Of a stretch of DNA of 64,000 bases, positions 50,053 through 58,260 are shown in pieces. Location: positions 29,029 through 93,028 of the forward strand of contig CAZRQL010000012.1 of the NCBI GenBank assembly GCA_964602415.1, written 5' to 3'. Both the position numbers and the translations under genes were made by a program. The DNA is from CAZRQL01 sp964602415 (GTDB lineage Bacteria > Bacteroidota > Bacteroidia > Cytophagales > Flammeovirgaceae). The notes below the pieces were generated by a model, which was not told where the DNA came from, searched no databases, and was given only the letters and a program-made list of their open reading frames with translations. Numbering within the stretch: the first letter of the stretch is position 1; each line of letters begins with the position of its first letter.

Positions 50053-50559
50053 TTATTGAACGTGCGACAAACTCACCTCCAATTCATCGCTTAGTACCCA
50101 ACTGCTGCCCCCTACTTTGTAGTCCAAACGATTGATTTTGAAAGTTGAAGTAAATTTGGTCTTGCCTGATGCCTCTTGAGAAACCAACACTTCTATGTTG
50201 ATGGACTTGGTGGTGTTTTTGATGGTTAGATTGCCTTTGACTTTTAGCTTTTCTGCTGACAGGACGGCAATTTCAGTGGATTGAAACGTCATTTTTGGAT
50301 ATTTTTCGGCATCGAAGTACTCACTTTTTTTCAGGTGGTTGTCGCGTGCTTTGATACCGGTATTGATAGACTCTATTTCCACCCAACCCGAAAAAGAACT
50401 TTTTCCGGGATCGAGTTTGTTGTAGTCAATTTCAAAATTAAAGGAACTGAATTTGCCTTCTACGGTCAAACCTGTATTTTTGATTCGAAAGGTTACGCTT
50501 TGTTGGGCAAAAACCGAAAAAGGAATCAACCAGAGCCACGCCACAATCAATTTTTTCAT
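50053..50559 (-). CDS. YceI family periplasmic protein (second copy)
   Basis: A 168-residue YceI protein with signal peptide (MKKLIVAWLWLIPFSVFAQQ). Family features are SSFNFEIDYNKLDPGKSSFSG, DNHLKKSEYFDAEKYPKMTFQS and VKGNLTIKNTTKSI. ATG 50559 is chosen over a TTG two codons upstream. It lies 38 bases downstream of the beta-barrel gene at 50.6-51.3 kb on the same strand, so the pair is probably one operon. The partner suggests an outer-membrane/periplasmic lipid-related function, but this is inference. Confidence 0.9.
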   Translation of the reverse strand: MKKLIVAWLWLIPFSVFAQQSVTFRIKNTGLTVEGKFSSFNFEIDYNKLDPGKSSFSGWVEIESINTGIKARDNHLKKSEYFDAEKYPKMTFQSTEIAVLSAEKLKVKGNLTIKNTTKSINIEVLVSQEASGKTKFTSTFKINRLDYKVGGSSWVLSDELEVSLSHVQ

Positions 50560-50597
50560 TCTCAACGATTAAATATAAATTCGCTTTCTTTAAATTT

Positions 50598-51284
50598 TTA
50601 TTTGATATTGTAAGAAACAGCGACAAAAAATGCCATTGCTTTGTGTCTGAAGCGGTCGTTGTTTTGGGTGAGTTTTTGGATGGTTGTATATTCTGAAAAA
50701 GTCATGTCAAGGCCGCCGCGGAGCCATATTTTTTCGTTTGGTGCATAGCCGATATAAAACTCTGAACGCAAATGCCCAAGGTCATTATCTCCCACCAACA
50801 GCAAATTGAAAGCCGTTGGCTTGGCTTGTGGCTTGGAGGGAAGCGAACCAATATCAGAAGAAGTGAATTCGGTCTCACTTTTTGATCCAAAACCCAATCC
50901 CAGCGCGTCTATATTGAAGCCTACTTTGAATTTGCTGTTGAATTGATATTCGGCATATATGGCTGCATTGAGTCCCATAGTTAAGGCTGAAGCCACCATC
51001 AGGGTGTCGCGTTTGGCCTCGTTTTGGGAGAGTTCAGGCGGGGCAGAAGTGTAGCGCAGGTCGCTGCCTCGCAGACCCGAAAGCCTGATTCCATAGCCCA
51101 AACGCAGTTTTTTGGAGGCAAACAAACCATGAGTGCGATAGGCTCCAATCGCTCCGCTAAACAAGCCACTGCCTGCTCCCAAGGATAGATCGGCGGCCAG
51201 CACAGAGGGGGCAATATCCTGCCCAAAAGCAAAAATTGGACACATAAGCAGTGTGATGCCAAGGCTTAGAAAAAGGTTTTTCAT
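50598..51284 (-). CDS. Predicted outer membrane beta-barrel protein, unknown family
   Basis: A 228-residue exported protein. The signal peptide is MKNLFLSLGITLLMCPIFAF (cut after FGQ). The rest alternates hydrophobic and polar residues in strand-length stretches such as LRLGYGIRLSGLRGSDLRY, AAIYAEYQFNSKFKVGFNID and RSEFYIGYAPNEKIWLRGG. It ends in an aromatic/hydrophobic strand (AMAFFVAVSYNIK), as outer-membrane barrels do. About eight strands are suggested. No specific family was recognised. First gene of the unit with the YceI protein. Confidence 0.72.
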   Translation of the reverse strand: MKNLFLSLGITLLMCPIFAFGQDIAPSVLAADLSLGAGSGLFSGAIGAYRTHGLFASKKLRLGYGIRLSGLRGSDLRYTSAPPELSQNEAKRDTLMVASALTMGLNAAIYAEYQFNSKFKVGFNIDALGLGFGSKSETEFTSSDIGSLPSKPQAKPTAFNLLLVGDNDLGHLRSEFYIGYAPNEKIWLRGGLDMTFSEYTTIQKLTQNNDRFRHKAMAFFVAVSYNIK

Positions 51285-51461
51285 TGAAATACAAATTTTT
51301 TATTCTTAGTCGCTGTAAAGGCTACATCCTGACTTTTTTTTCAATAAAAAAATAATTTTTGAAGCTATTCCTTTGAAAGCAAACTATTTTGCCAAAAGAG
51401 GAAAACCCTCACTCACTAAGCCAATCAATACTCGGACTTAGTGCTTGGCTAAATATTTTTC

Positions 51462-51728
51462 TCACAAATCAGTTTCGGTTTGTCTGTCTAACGCTTTTAG
51501 GATGCGTTCTTTGGCTTGCGGGGAGAGAGTCTCGGCAGTTTGGTCGCTCAATTTTTGTGAGAATAATTTATCCAAACTTTTTTCAATGATAGCTGACTGC
51601 TGTTTGTACACACGACAGGGCTTACAAACAGCAAAGTGAAACCTTAGGCTTATTTGTTCCATAGGGCTAAGACCCACCAAACGAGATTTTTCTAACAGTT
51701 CTGTAGCTTTTTTACAGGTGTACAGCAT
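51462..51728 (-). CDS. Putative anti-sigma factor with HC2-like zinc finger
   Basis: An 88-residue protein, 3 bases after the ECF sigma gene. The N-terminal C-x30-H-x3-C-x2-C arrangement (CKKATEL...HFAVCKPC) is the zinc-binding anti-sigma motif of the zf-HC2/RsrA kind. The C-terminus is a helix-rich region without a membrane segment, so it would be a soluble anti-sigma factor, perhaps redox- or zinc-sensitive. The pairing with the sigma factor gene is the main support for its role. Confidence 0.78.
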   Translation of the reverse strand: MLYTCKKATELLEKSRLVGLSPMEQISLRFHFAVCKPCRVYKQQSAIIEKSLDKLFSQKLSDQTAETLSPQAKERILKALDRQTETDL

Positions 51729-51731
51729 CAG

Positions 51732-52292
51732 TTAAGCGTTAAAATATTTCACTTCTAAACATTTTCGGAGCAAAAGTTTGGTACGATGCAGCACCTGCCA
51801 ATAATTAGAGGCAGAAAGCGAAAGTTCCTGACAAATTTCATCATGCTTTTTGTTTTCGATATACTTTGCCAATACAACCGCACGTGATTTTTCCGAAAGC
51901 TCCTCCAAGCAAGATTGCAGAGCATTTAGGAAACTATCTTGGTCTAACAATTCACCTTCAGCAGGCCATGTGTATGGATATTGTGTTTGGTTCCAATACC
52001 CTTTTGTATCAAAAAAAGTTGCATTCTCTGCTGTATAATTAAACTGAGGTTTGTTTGTGTTTTGCCTGAAGTAATCCATAACTTTGCGCTTCAAGATAGC
52101 CGTAAGCCATGTTTTGGGTAAGCTCTTATTCTCAAATTGGTAATAAGCTTTCAATGCAGCCAAAAAAGTCTCTTGCACCAAATCTTCACAGACTTCTCTG
52201 TTTTTAATCCGACTATAAGCCCAGTTGAATAAGTAATCACTGTACTGATAAACCCAAGCCGAAATATTTTCTTTGGCTATTTCTGTGTTCAT
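51732..52292 (-). CDS. ECF-type RNA polymerase sigma factor
   Basis: A 186-residue sigma-70 family protein with region 2 (DYLFNWAYSRIKNREVCEDLVQETFLAAL) and region 4 (EELSEKSRAVVLAKYIENKKHDEICQELSLS), separated by a longer than usual linker (FNYTAENATFFDTKGYWNQT). It would direct a specific regulon and be held by the anti-sigma factor encoded just downstream. The linker insertion is typical of some Bacteroidota ECF groups. Targets are unknown; no second ECF gene is in the window. Confidence 0.92.
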   Translation of the reverse strand: MNTEIAKENISAWVYQYSDYLFNWAYSRIKNREVCEDLVQETFLAALKAYYQFENKSLPKTWLTAILKRKVMDYFRQNTNKPQFNYTAENATFFDTKGYWNQTQYPYTWPAEGELLDQDSFLNALQSCLEELSEKSRAVVLAKYIENKKHDEICQELSLSASNYWQVLHRTKLLLRKCLEVKYFNA

Positions 52293-52345
52293 GATAATTT
52301 TTATTATTCAGAGTACCCAAAGAATTTTATGCAAAGCGGTATGTC

Positions 52346-53260
52346 TTAAACCTTAAAATGTGCCAATCGCACAAATTCCTGCACCCTTTCATTGATTTCG
52401 GATTGGGTAAGGCTTTCGATGCGGGCTGTGCCAAATCGCTCTACACAAAAAGAAGCCATAGCCGAGCCGTAAATCACCGCTGTTCTCAGGTTGTCGAAAG
52501 AGGTGTCTGCTGTTTTGGCCACGTAACCCATGACACCCGCCGCAAAAGTGTCGCCCGCACCCGTAGGGTCAAAGACCTCGGCTATTGGCAAACCGGGTGC
52601 CGAAAATACCTGTCCCTCTTCCCCAAAAAGCAAGGCTCCGTGCTCGCCTTTTTTGATGATGACAATCCTTGGCCCCATAGCCCTGATGGTTTGCGCGGCC
52701 TTGACCAATGAATACTGGCCGCTCAACTGTCGGGCTTCGCCGTCATTGACACAGATGGCATCTACTTTGCTTAGCACATTTACCAACTCATCATAGGCTA
52801 TATCCATCCAAAAATTCATCGTGTCCATGAGCACAAACTTGGGCTTTTGGTGCATTCTTTCCAGCACCAAACTCTGAACCGATGGGGCTAAGTTGCCCAG
52901 CATCAAATAAGGACTGCGGGCAAAAGACTCAGGTATGACAGGGTCAAAATCCCCCAACACATTGAGTTCCGTAACCAAAGAGTCCCGCGTATTGAGGTCT
53001 TGGTGATACCTGCCATGCCAAAAAAAAGACTTCTGCCCCTTTTTGATTTGGAGTCCTTCGATATCTACACCGCGCGACCTGAAATCTTCCAACGCCGAAA
53101 TAGGAAAATCCTCCCCTACTACCGAAACCAAATTGACATTGGTAAAAAATGATGCCCCTATGGCGGCATAAGAACCTGATCCTCCGACGATTTTGTCAGA
53201 TTTACCAAAAGGAGTCTCTATGGCATCGAAAGCCACCGAACCCACAACCAATAAACTCAT
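52346..53260 (-). CDS. PfkB-family carbohydrate/nucleoside kinase
   Basis: A 304-residue ribokinase-fold enzyme. The start at ATG 53260 (MSLLVVGSVAFDAIETP) matches the family; a TTG upstream is not conserved. The PfkB motif 1 GGSGSYAAIGASFF and motif 2 DPTGAGDTFAAGVMGY (with the catalytic Asp) are intact, and the EARQLSG segment is typical. The similarity is to the sugar/adenosine kinase group; the substrate is uncertain. A -7 box TACTTTTG (53285-53278) is present 17 bases upstream. Divergent from gltX. Confidence 0.9.
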   Translation of the reverse strand: MSLLVVGSVAFDAIETPFGKSDKIVGGSGSYAAIGASFFTNVNLVSVVGEDFPISALEDFRSRGVDIEGLQIKKGQKSFFWHGRYHQDLNTRDSLVTELNVLGDFDPVIPESFARSPYLMLGNLAPSVQSLVLERMHQKPKFVLMDTMNFWMDIAYDELVNVLSKVDAICVNDGEARQLSGQYSLVKAAQTIRAMGPRIVIIKKGEHGALLFGEEGQVFSAPGLPIAEVFDPTGAGDTFAAGVMGYVAKTADTSFDNLRTAVIYGSAMASFCVERFGTARIESLTQSEINERVQEFVRLAHFKV

Positions 53261-53277
53261 TGCAAAAAAATTTGTCC

Positions 53278-53285
53278 CAAAAGTA
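53278..53285 (-). promoter_or_regulatory. Candidate -7 box of the PfkB gene
   Basis: TACTTTTG on the minus strand, 17 bases before the ATG. A TTTTG at 53306-53302 sits 16 bases upstream, slightly close for the consensus. Confidence 0.4.
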
Positions 53286-53340
53286 AACAATCTACCCAAA
53301 ACAAAATCGGTCTGCCGCTAAACAAGTCCGCGATAATAGC

Positions 53341-53369
53341 TTGACAGTTAGGGAAACTGTTTAGCTTTG
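53341..53369 (+). promoter_or_regulatory. Promoter of gltX-purK
   Basis: TTG (53341-53343), 18 bases, TAGCTTTG (53362-53369), a full match to the Bacteroidota consensus, 14 bases before the gltX ATG. Confidence 0.68.
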
Positions 53370-53383
53370 CGAAAAAAAAATCA

Positions 53384-54922
53384 ATGTCCGAAAGACCTGT
53401 TCGGGTGCGTTTTGCCCCTTCTCCTACCGGCCCGCTGCACATTGGCGGCGTGCGCACGGCTCTTTTCAACTATTTGTTTGCCAAAAAGTTAGGCGGCACT
53501 TTTATTTTGCGCATTGAGGATACCGACCAAACCCGCTTTGTGCCCGGTGCCGAAGAATACATCCGCGAGTCCTTGGAGTGGTGCGGGATAGCACCGCAAG
53601 AAAGCCCTTGGCAGTCGGGGCCTTACGCGCCTTACCGCCAGTCCGAGCGCAAGGAAATCTACGCCCAATACGCCATGCAACTCATCGAGAGCGGCCATGC
53701 CTACTACGCCTTTGATACGGCTGAGGAGCTCGAACAAATGCGCAAGCGTTTGGAAGCCGCCCGCGTGGTCTCTCCCCAATACAACGCCATTTCAAGGATG
53801 CAAATGAAAAACTCGCTCACCTTACCCGCTGACGAAGTGCAAAGTAGGCTCGAAAACGGTGAGCCTTACGTGATTAGGCTCAAAGTGCCCCGAAAAGAAG
53901 AAATCAGACTCAACGATATGATACGCGGCTGGGTCGTGGTCAACAGCAGCACCATAGACGATAAAGTATTGATGAAATCCGACGGGATGCCCACCTACCA
54001 CTTAGCCAATGTAGTGGATGATTATTTGATGAAGATATCCCATGTCATCAGGGGGGAAGAATGGCTGCCCTCTGCGCCTTTGCATGTACTTCTTTATAGG
54101 TATTTGAGTTGGGAAGAGATGATGCCTCAATTTGCGCATTTGCCCTTGATACTCAGACCCGACGGCGAAGGAAAACTCAGCAAACGCGACGGCGATAAGT
54201 ACGGATTTTCGGTTTTCCCTCTCCGATGGACAACTGAAAACGGAGAAGTGTACAGCGGCTTTAGAGAAGATGGATTTTTGAGTGAGGCTCTGGTCAATTT
54301 TTTGGCCTTTTTGGGCTGGAATCCCGGCACACACCAAGAGATTTTCAGCCTCAGCGAATTGGAAAAAGCATTTTCTATTGAGCGCGTAGGCAAATCAGGC
54401 ACTAAATTCGATATAGAAAAAGCCCGCTGGTACAACCAACAATACCTCAAAACGCGCCCCGCACAAGAGCTTGTCCCTTACCTGCAACAAGGACTCGAAG
54501 AGTTGGGAGTGGAGCAATACGACCAAAGCAAACTTACGCAAGTCATTGAGGCATTGAGGGATAGAGTGGTTTTTGCAAAAGATTTTGCCAAAGAAGGGTT
54601 TTACTTTTTTGTGGCTCCTACCCACTACGACCAAGAGGTACTGGCCAAAAAGTGGGACAGTCAAGTCGCACAGGTTTTGAGTTTATTTTTAGAAAAAATC
54701 TCATCGCAAACCCAAATCACCGCTGCCTCGGCCAAGGAACTGCTGCAAAGTTGTGCCGAAACCGTTGGGGTCAAAGTAGGCAAGGTGCAACAGCCTCTCC
54801 GTGTGGCACTTACGGGAGTGGGAGCAGGTGCAGATTTGATGCAGATTATCGAAATATTGGGCAAACAAGAAGTGGAATCTCGTTTGCAGAAAGCTCTTTC
54901 CCAAATTGAGGTCAAGGCTTGA
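53384..54922 (+). CDS. gltX: Glutamate-tRNA ligase
   Basis: A 512-residue class I synthetase charging tRNA-Glu (and possibly tRNA-Gln). The HIGH motif appears as PSPTGPLHIGG near residues 12-22 and the KMSKS-type loop as KLSKR near 263. RIEDTDQTR and the YHLANVVDDYLM segment belong to the catalytic core; the C-terminal anticodon-binding helices are complete. A good promoter lies upstream and purK follows by 2 bases. Confidence 0.97.
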   Translation: MSERPVRVRFAPSPTGPLHIGGVRTALFNYLFAKKLGGTFILRIEDTDQTRFVPGAEEYIRESLEWCGIAPQESPWQSGPYAPYRQSERKEIYAQYAMQLIESGHAYYAFDTAEELEQMRKRLEAARVVSPQYNAISRMQMKNSLTLPADEVQSRLENGEPYVIRLKVPRKEEIRLNDMIRGWVVVNSSTIDDKVLMKSDGMPTYHLANVVDDYLMKISHVIRGEEWLPSAPLHVLLYRYLSWEEMMPQFAHLPLILRPDGEGKLSKRDGDKYGFSVFPLRWTTENGEVYSGFREDGFLSEALVNFLAFLGWNPGTHQEIFSLSELEKAFSIERVGKSGTKFDIEKARWYNQQYLKTRPAQELVPYLQQGLEELGVEQYDQSKLTQVIEALRDRVVFAKDFAKEGFYFFVAPTHYDQEVLAKKWDSQVAQVLSLFLEKISSQTQITAASAKELLQSCAETVGVKVGKVQQPLRVALTGVGAGADLMQIIEILGKQEVESRLQKALSQIEVKA

Positions 54923-54924
54923 AT

Positions 54925-56040
54925 ATGAAGAAAATAGGGATTTTGGGAGGTGGGCAACTGGGTTTGATGAGTTACCAAGCCGGCTTGGATTTAAACTTTG
55001 GGCTTGGATTTTTAGACCCCGACCCTTTGTCGCCTTGCTCTTGGCTACCCAATTTTGAAGTTGGGGACTTACAAGACGAGCAGAGGGTTGTTGAGTTTGG
55101 GCGTAATTTTGATATAGTTACCATAGAAATAGAAAAGGTGAGCGTTTCCGGTTTGCAGAAATTGGTCGAAATGGGCACAAAAGTCTATCCCTCGCCTTCT
55201 TGCATTGCTGTCATCCAAGACAAAATCCGGCAAAAGCAGTTCTTCGCACAACACGCTTTTGAGACTGCGCCTTTTGTTGTAACTCAAAATACAACTCATT
55301 TACAGCAATTTGAAGATTGGTTTCCTGCCGTCCACAAACTGGCACGCGATGGCTACGACGGACGGGGGGTTAGGATTTTGCACAACTGGGAACAGGGCTT
55401 CGATGCACCGGCGGTCTTGGAGCAAAAAGTGGATATAGACAAAGAGTTGTCGGTGATTGTGGCACGCAATCCCGAAGGACAGATGCGCAGTTTTCCTGTC
55501 GTGGAGCAGGTTTTTCATGGTGAGGGGCACATGCTCGATTATTTGCTTGCGCCTGCGCAAATTGATGCCCTTGTTGCCCTACAAGCCCAACAAACCGCCG
55601 AGCGGCTTACCGCCGAGTTGGGGGTGGTTGGACTCTTGGCCGTTGAGTTTTTTTATACCCGACAAGGCCAGCTTTGGGTCAATGAAGTAGCCCCGCGCCC
55701 GCACAACAGCGGCCACCATACCATAGAAGCCAACTATACCTCTCAGTTTCAACAGTTTTTGAGAGCAGTAGCCGACTTGCCGCCGGGTAGCACGGACATG
55801 AAAGTCCCTTTTGCGGCGGTGGTCAATTTGTTGGGTGAACAAGGACAAAGCGGAAAGGTGCACTACCAAGGATTAGAGAAAATTTTGGCGATGGATGGTG
55901 TTTTCCCGCATTTGTATGGGAAAGTTGAAACCAAACCCCTTCGCAAAATGGGACACACCACCATTTTGGCTCATAGCCACAGCGAACTCATTGACAAAAT
56001 CGAAAGGGTCAAAAGAACCTTCAAAGCCCTAACTCTTTGA
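54925..56040 (+). CDS. purK: 5-(carboxyamino)imidazole ribonucleotide synthase
   Basis: A 371-residue ATP-grasp enzyme that carboxylates aminoimidazole ribonucleotide in purine synthesis. The N-terminal KKIGILGGGQLGLM is characteristic. The ATP-grasp core shows DKIRQKQFF, KLARDGYDGRGVRI and AVEFFYTRQGQLWVNEVAPRPHNSGHHT. Start ATG 54925 is 2 bases after gltX; a TTG six bases earlier is not needed. No purE is seen alongside, although the two are often adjacent. The 3' end overlaps the convergent DUF2834 gene by 20 bases. Confidence 0.95.
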   Translation: MKKIGILGGGQLGLMSYQAGLDLNFGLGFLDPDPLSPCSWLPNFEVGDLQDEQRVVEFGRNFDIVTIEIEKVSVSGLQKLVEMGTKVYPSPSCIAVIQDKIRQKQFFAQHAFETAPFVVTQNTTHLQQFEDWFPAVHKLARDGYDGRGVRILHNWEQGFDAPAVLEQKVDIDKELSVIVARNPEGQMRSFPVVEQVFHGEGHMLDYLLAPAQIDALVALQAQQTAERLTAELGVVGLLAVEFFYTRQGQLWVNEVAPRPHNSGHHTIEANYTSQFQQFLRAVADLPPGSTDMKVPFAAVVNLLGEQGQSGKVHYQGLEKILAMDGVFPHLYGKVETKPLRKMGHTTILAHSHSELIDKIERVKRTFKALTL

Positions 56041-56365
56041 TTTTCAGCTCTCTAAAATATAAAAACAAGGGGCAGCTAAACGCAAAAGCAACCCCGAAGG
56101 CCAACACAACATAAAGCCATAACCTTTTCATTTTCAGACGATAGCCTTCTATCATCATCCAAGCCATCACCGCCGTTGAGCCGATGAGCAAATCGGTGGA
56201 TATGGAAGCCGCGTAAAAATTGGCAAAACAAGCCTGCAAAAGTCCGTCTAAGGTAAAACTCTCAGCAGTAGCCATTTGCAGCGCGTTGTAGTACCAAGGA
56301 ACAAGTGCCCCCAAAACAGCGCACGCAAAGAAAAACACCGAAGCCCCATTGGGAAAATATTTCAT
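56021..56365 (-). CDS. DUF2834 membrane protein
   Basis: A 114-residue membrane protein of about three helices, matching DUF2834. FFACAVLGALVPWYYN at the N-terminus, FANFYAASISTDLLIGSTAVMAWMMIEG in the middle, and the C-terminal SCPLFLYFREL are the family pattern. The ATG at 56365 is preferred over an upstream TTG. Its end overlaps purK by 20 bases. Function unknown. Confidence 0.78.
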   Translation of the reverse strand: MKYFPNGASVFFFACAVLGALVPWYYNALQMATAESFTLDGLLQACFANFYAASISTDLLIGSTAVMAWMMIEGYRLKMKRLWLYVVLAFGVAFAFSCPLFLYFRELKIKELGL

Positions 56366-56484
56366 AAACCTACTGATTCTAACCCAATATAATACTTTGG
56401 CGGGTACAAACAAAAATAATCAAATGCAGGTGATTTGGCGAAATGGGCGTAATTAAAACCCTTACTCAGATGATTATGCAACAA

Positions 56485-57021
56485 TCAATCTGTAAATGAG
56501 AATTTTGTAGTAGTAACGGTATGATTGCAAAATCCATCCGACGGACTACCTGCACAACTACATCCTATTATATCACCAAAGATAATATTTCGTTTGAATT
56601 TACAATAATCACAAGGGCTTCCCGAACAGGCATGCGTTTCTTTGGCTTGTTGGGATAAAAATACAATCTTACCCCCTTGATTGTCAGGTATAAAAACTAA
56701 CTTTATGGCAAGGCTCACAGAACGATTGGATGCCAATTCATTCCCTTCCAAAATCAGATAGGGTAGCAGACCATTATTAGTATTAAATCCCGAAATATAT
56801 GCTTTCGATAAAAATACGCTTTTATTGTTTAATTTTTTGACAAATTGCCTATAAGAAGAGTCCAAAACCGATAAAGATAAACTTAATATCGTATCGCCAT
56901 TTACTATTTTAGCAACTTGTATCCTGTCAAAAGATGAGTACGCTTTATGATTAGACTGCGCATGGTGAATAAAAAATACAGCAAACATTAGAAAAAATAA
57001 AAATATGCTATTTTTTTTCAT
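56485..57021 (-). CDS. Secreted protein with six-cysteine C-terminal cassette
   Basis: A 178-residue exported protein of no recognised family. The signal peptide is MKKNSIFLFFLMFAVFFIHH (cut near AQS). The middle is mixed and contains no cysteine. The last 45 residues hold six cysteines spaced C-x4-C-x2-C-x13-C-x1-C-x8-C, ending FCNHTVTTTKFSFTD. A similar cassette is encoded by the nearby frame at 57171-57350. The cysteines may form disulfides outside the cell. It is AT-rich and lies in a gene-poor island. Function unknown; candidate for a small secreted toxin, adhesin or structural protein, none of them supported. Confidence 0.6.
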   Translation of the reverse strand: MKKNSIFLFFLMFAVFFIHHAQSNHKAYSSFDRIQVAKIVNGDTILSLSLSVLDSSYRQFVKKLNNKSVFLSKAYISGFNTNNGLLPYLILEGNELASNRSVSLAIKLVFIPDNQGGKIVFLSQQAKETHACSGSPCDYCKFKRNIIFGDIIGCSCAGSPSDGFCNHTVTTTKFSFTD

Positions 57022-57119
57022 ACAATTTAAATTAATAAAGAAAACAAATTAAATGAGATTTAAATTCATCTTTAAAAATAACTCCATTTATCACCGCCGG
57101 ATACACAGAAGACTATTTA

Positions 57120-57147
57120 CAAAAAAAGAGACTAAAGATTAGTCCCT
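57120..57147 (-). terminator. Intrinsic terminator after the six-cysteine frame
   Basis: On the minus strand AGGGACTAA, loop TCT, TTAGTCTCT followed by T7 (one G-T wobble). It lies 23 bases after the stop of the frame at 57171-57350 and indicates that this frame is the end of a transcript. Confidence 0.7.
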
Positions 57148-57170
57148 AAACCACAATATAATTGACCCTA

Positions 57171-57350
57171 TCAAAAAAGAGAGAAACTGCTTACTGTTTT
57201 GCTGCATTTACCGCCGTTGCCACATGCACTACAGTAGCCTAAACTGCTTCCATTATCATACCGGGGTATGCAACCCGTTGTTTCGCCCAAACAATCCTGT
57301 GTGGTACAGCTTACAGTTACAAGGGCTTGTATACTATAAATTAAGTGGTT
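57171..57350 (-). pseudogene. Start-less six-cysteine frame, remnant or unusual small gene
   Basis: A 59-codon open stretch between two stops, with no ATG, GTG or TTG. It reads ALVTVSCTTQDCLGETTGCI, then a Gly/Ser-rich part and CSACGNGGKCSKTVSSF. The cysteine spacing C-x4-C-x6-C-x12-C-x2-C-x5-C resembles that of the secreted protein at 56485-57021, including the ending C-N/S-x-TV-x2-FS. A terminator follows immediately. It may be the decayed end of a paralogue whose 5' part is lost, or be translated in some other way. Confidence 0.5.
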
Positions 57351-57408
57351 TTATATTTTTTTTTTAGAATTAAATCCTTGAAAATCAAGCGAATAAATCC
57401 TTAAAATC

Positions 57409-57750
57409 TTAAAAATCACTTAAATCTTGGTATAAAGTTGCGCCATCAACCAATCTGACATACAAACTGGATTTGTACACGCTGCCGATAAACACAAGGC
57501 TATATTCTTGATTGGGCAATAACTCAATCCTAACATCGGTAAAATTTCCGTTGATGCCTGACGCTTGAAAAAGTTTGGCATTGTAATCTTTGAGGGTTTG
57601 AGCCTTATTTAACGTAAGGTTGGGGATGCCGTTTACCAAATTTCCTACTGTTTTCCACTGATTTTGAGCAAGAGCGTACTGAGTACATCCTACTCCAAAC
57701 ATGAGTACCATCGCCACATAACTTGCAAAACGATTAAAATTGATTTTCAT
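57409..57750 (-). CDS. Small secreted hypothetical protein
   Basis: A 113-residue exported protein. The first 29 residues (MKINFNRFASYVAMVLMFGV...ALAQ) form a signal peptide; a Cys at residue 25 (GVGC) could be an imperfect lipobox, or the cut may come after ALAQ. The mature part (about 85 residues) has a beta-like pattern, VRIELLPNQEYSLVFIGSVY and YVRLVDGATLYQDLSDF. No family is recognised. I take ATG 57750 as the start; an upstream GTG-type extension is not conserved. It precedes the six-cysteine frame on the same strand (58-base gap), so they may have formed one unit. Confidence 0.55.
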   Translation of the reverse strand: MKINFNRFASYVAMVLMFGVGCTQYALAQNQWKTVGNLVNGIPNLTLNKAQTLKDYNAKLFQASGINGNFTDVRIELLPNQEYSLVFIGSVYKSSLYVRLVDGATLYQDLSDF

Positions 57751-57828
57751 AAAATTAAAAAGTTTAGATAAAAAAATGATTAAGAAAAACATAACAGTCC
57801 CCAACCAAAAGCCGGCGCAAATTCATCT

Positions 57829-57899
57829 GCAAAAACACTCAAACAGTCCCTGCCGGATGCCTGCGGCTTATCGGGAGTCTTTGGGGCATCTGTTTTTGC
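57829..57899. repeat. Interrupted palindrome, second copy of a dispersed repeat
   Basis: GCAAAAACA (57829-57837) matches TGTTTTTGC (57891-57899), and GATGCC (57856-57861) matches GGCATC (57885-57890). Within it GATGCCTGCGGCTTATCGGG and the following AGTCTTT are nearly the same as the minus strand at 27614-27638. Confidence 0.55.
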
Positions 57900-58245
57900 C
57901 ATCAATTTGATAAAATAAATATAAAACAATAAATTGAAAATTGAAAATTGAATTTTACCTTAAAAATCAAATATTTACACAATTTATGCGACAAAAATAT
58001 AATATTAGATTACTAAATTTAATATTAGATTAATAATAATGTAACAATTTTTTGATAAAACCAAATGCTTGATTGTGAGATGTTTAAGTTTTATTGTTGT
58101 GTATCTTCTCAAAAAATATTCGCACGAAACAGCCTTCTTTTTGCAATAGGGCAATCCAATCTAAACCGGGTGCGCGAGCTGACATACCAAATTCTTATCT
58201 TGTAGTTTTGCCCTCTTTAGTAGGCAGTTTTCTGCAAATGGGCTG
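57900..58245. other. AT-rich gene-free region with direct repeats
   Basis: No gene is seen. Between the palindrome and the M16 promoter the sequence is AT-rich, and AATATTAGATTA occurs twice (58001-58012 and 58021-58032), exactly 20 bases apart. The spacing of about two helical turns would suit a protein binding on one face, but nothing else supports this. Confidence 0.4.
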
Positions 58246-58253
58246 TATATTTG
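58246..58253 (+). promoter_or_regulatory. Candidate -7 box of the M16 peptidase gene
   Basis: TATATTTG matches TAnnTTTG and is only 7 bases from the ATG, so the transcript may be almost leaderless. The -33 element is unclear. Confidence 0.45.
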
Positions 58254-58260
58254 CGCCCCC

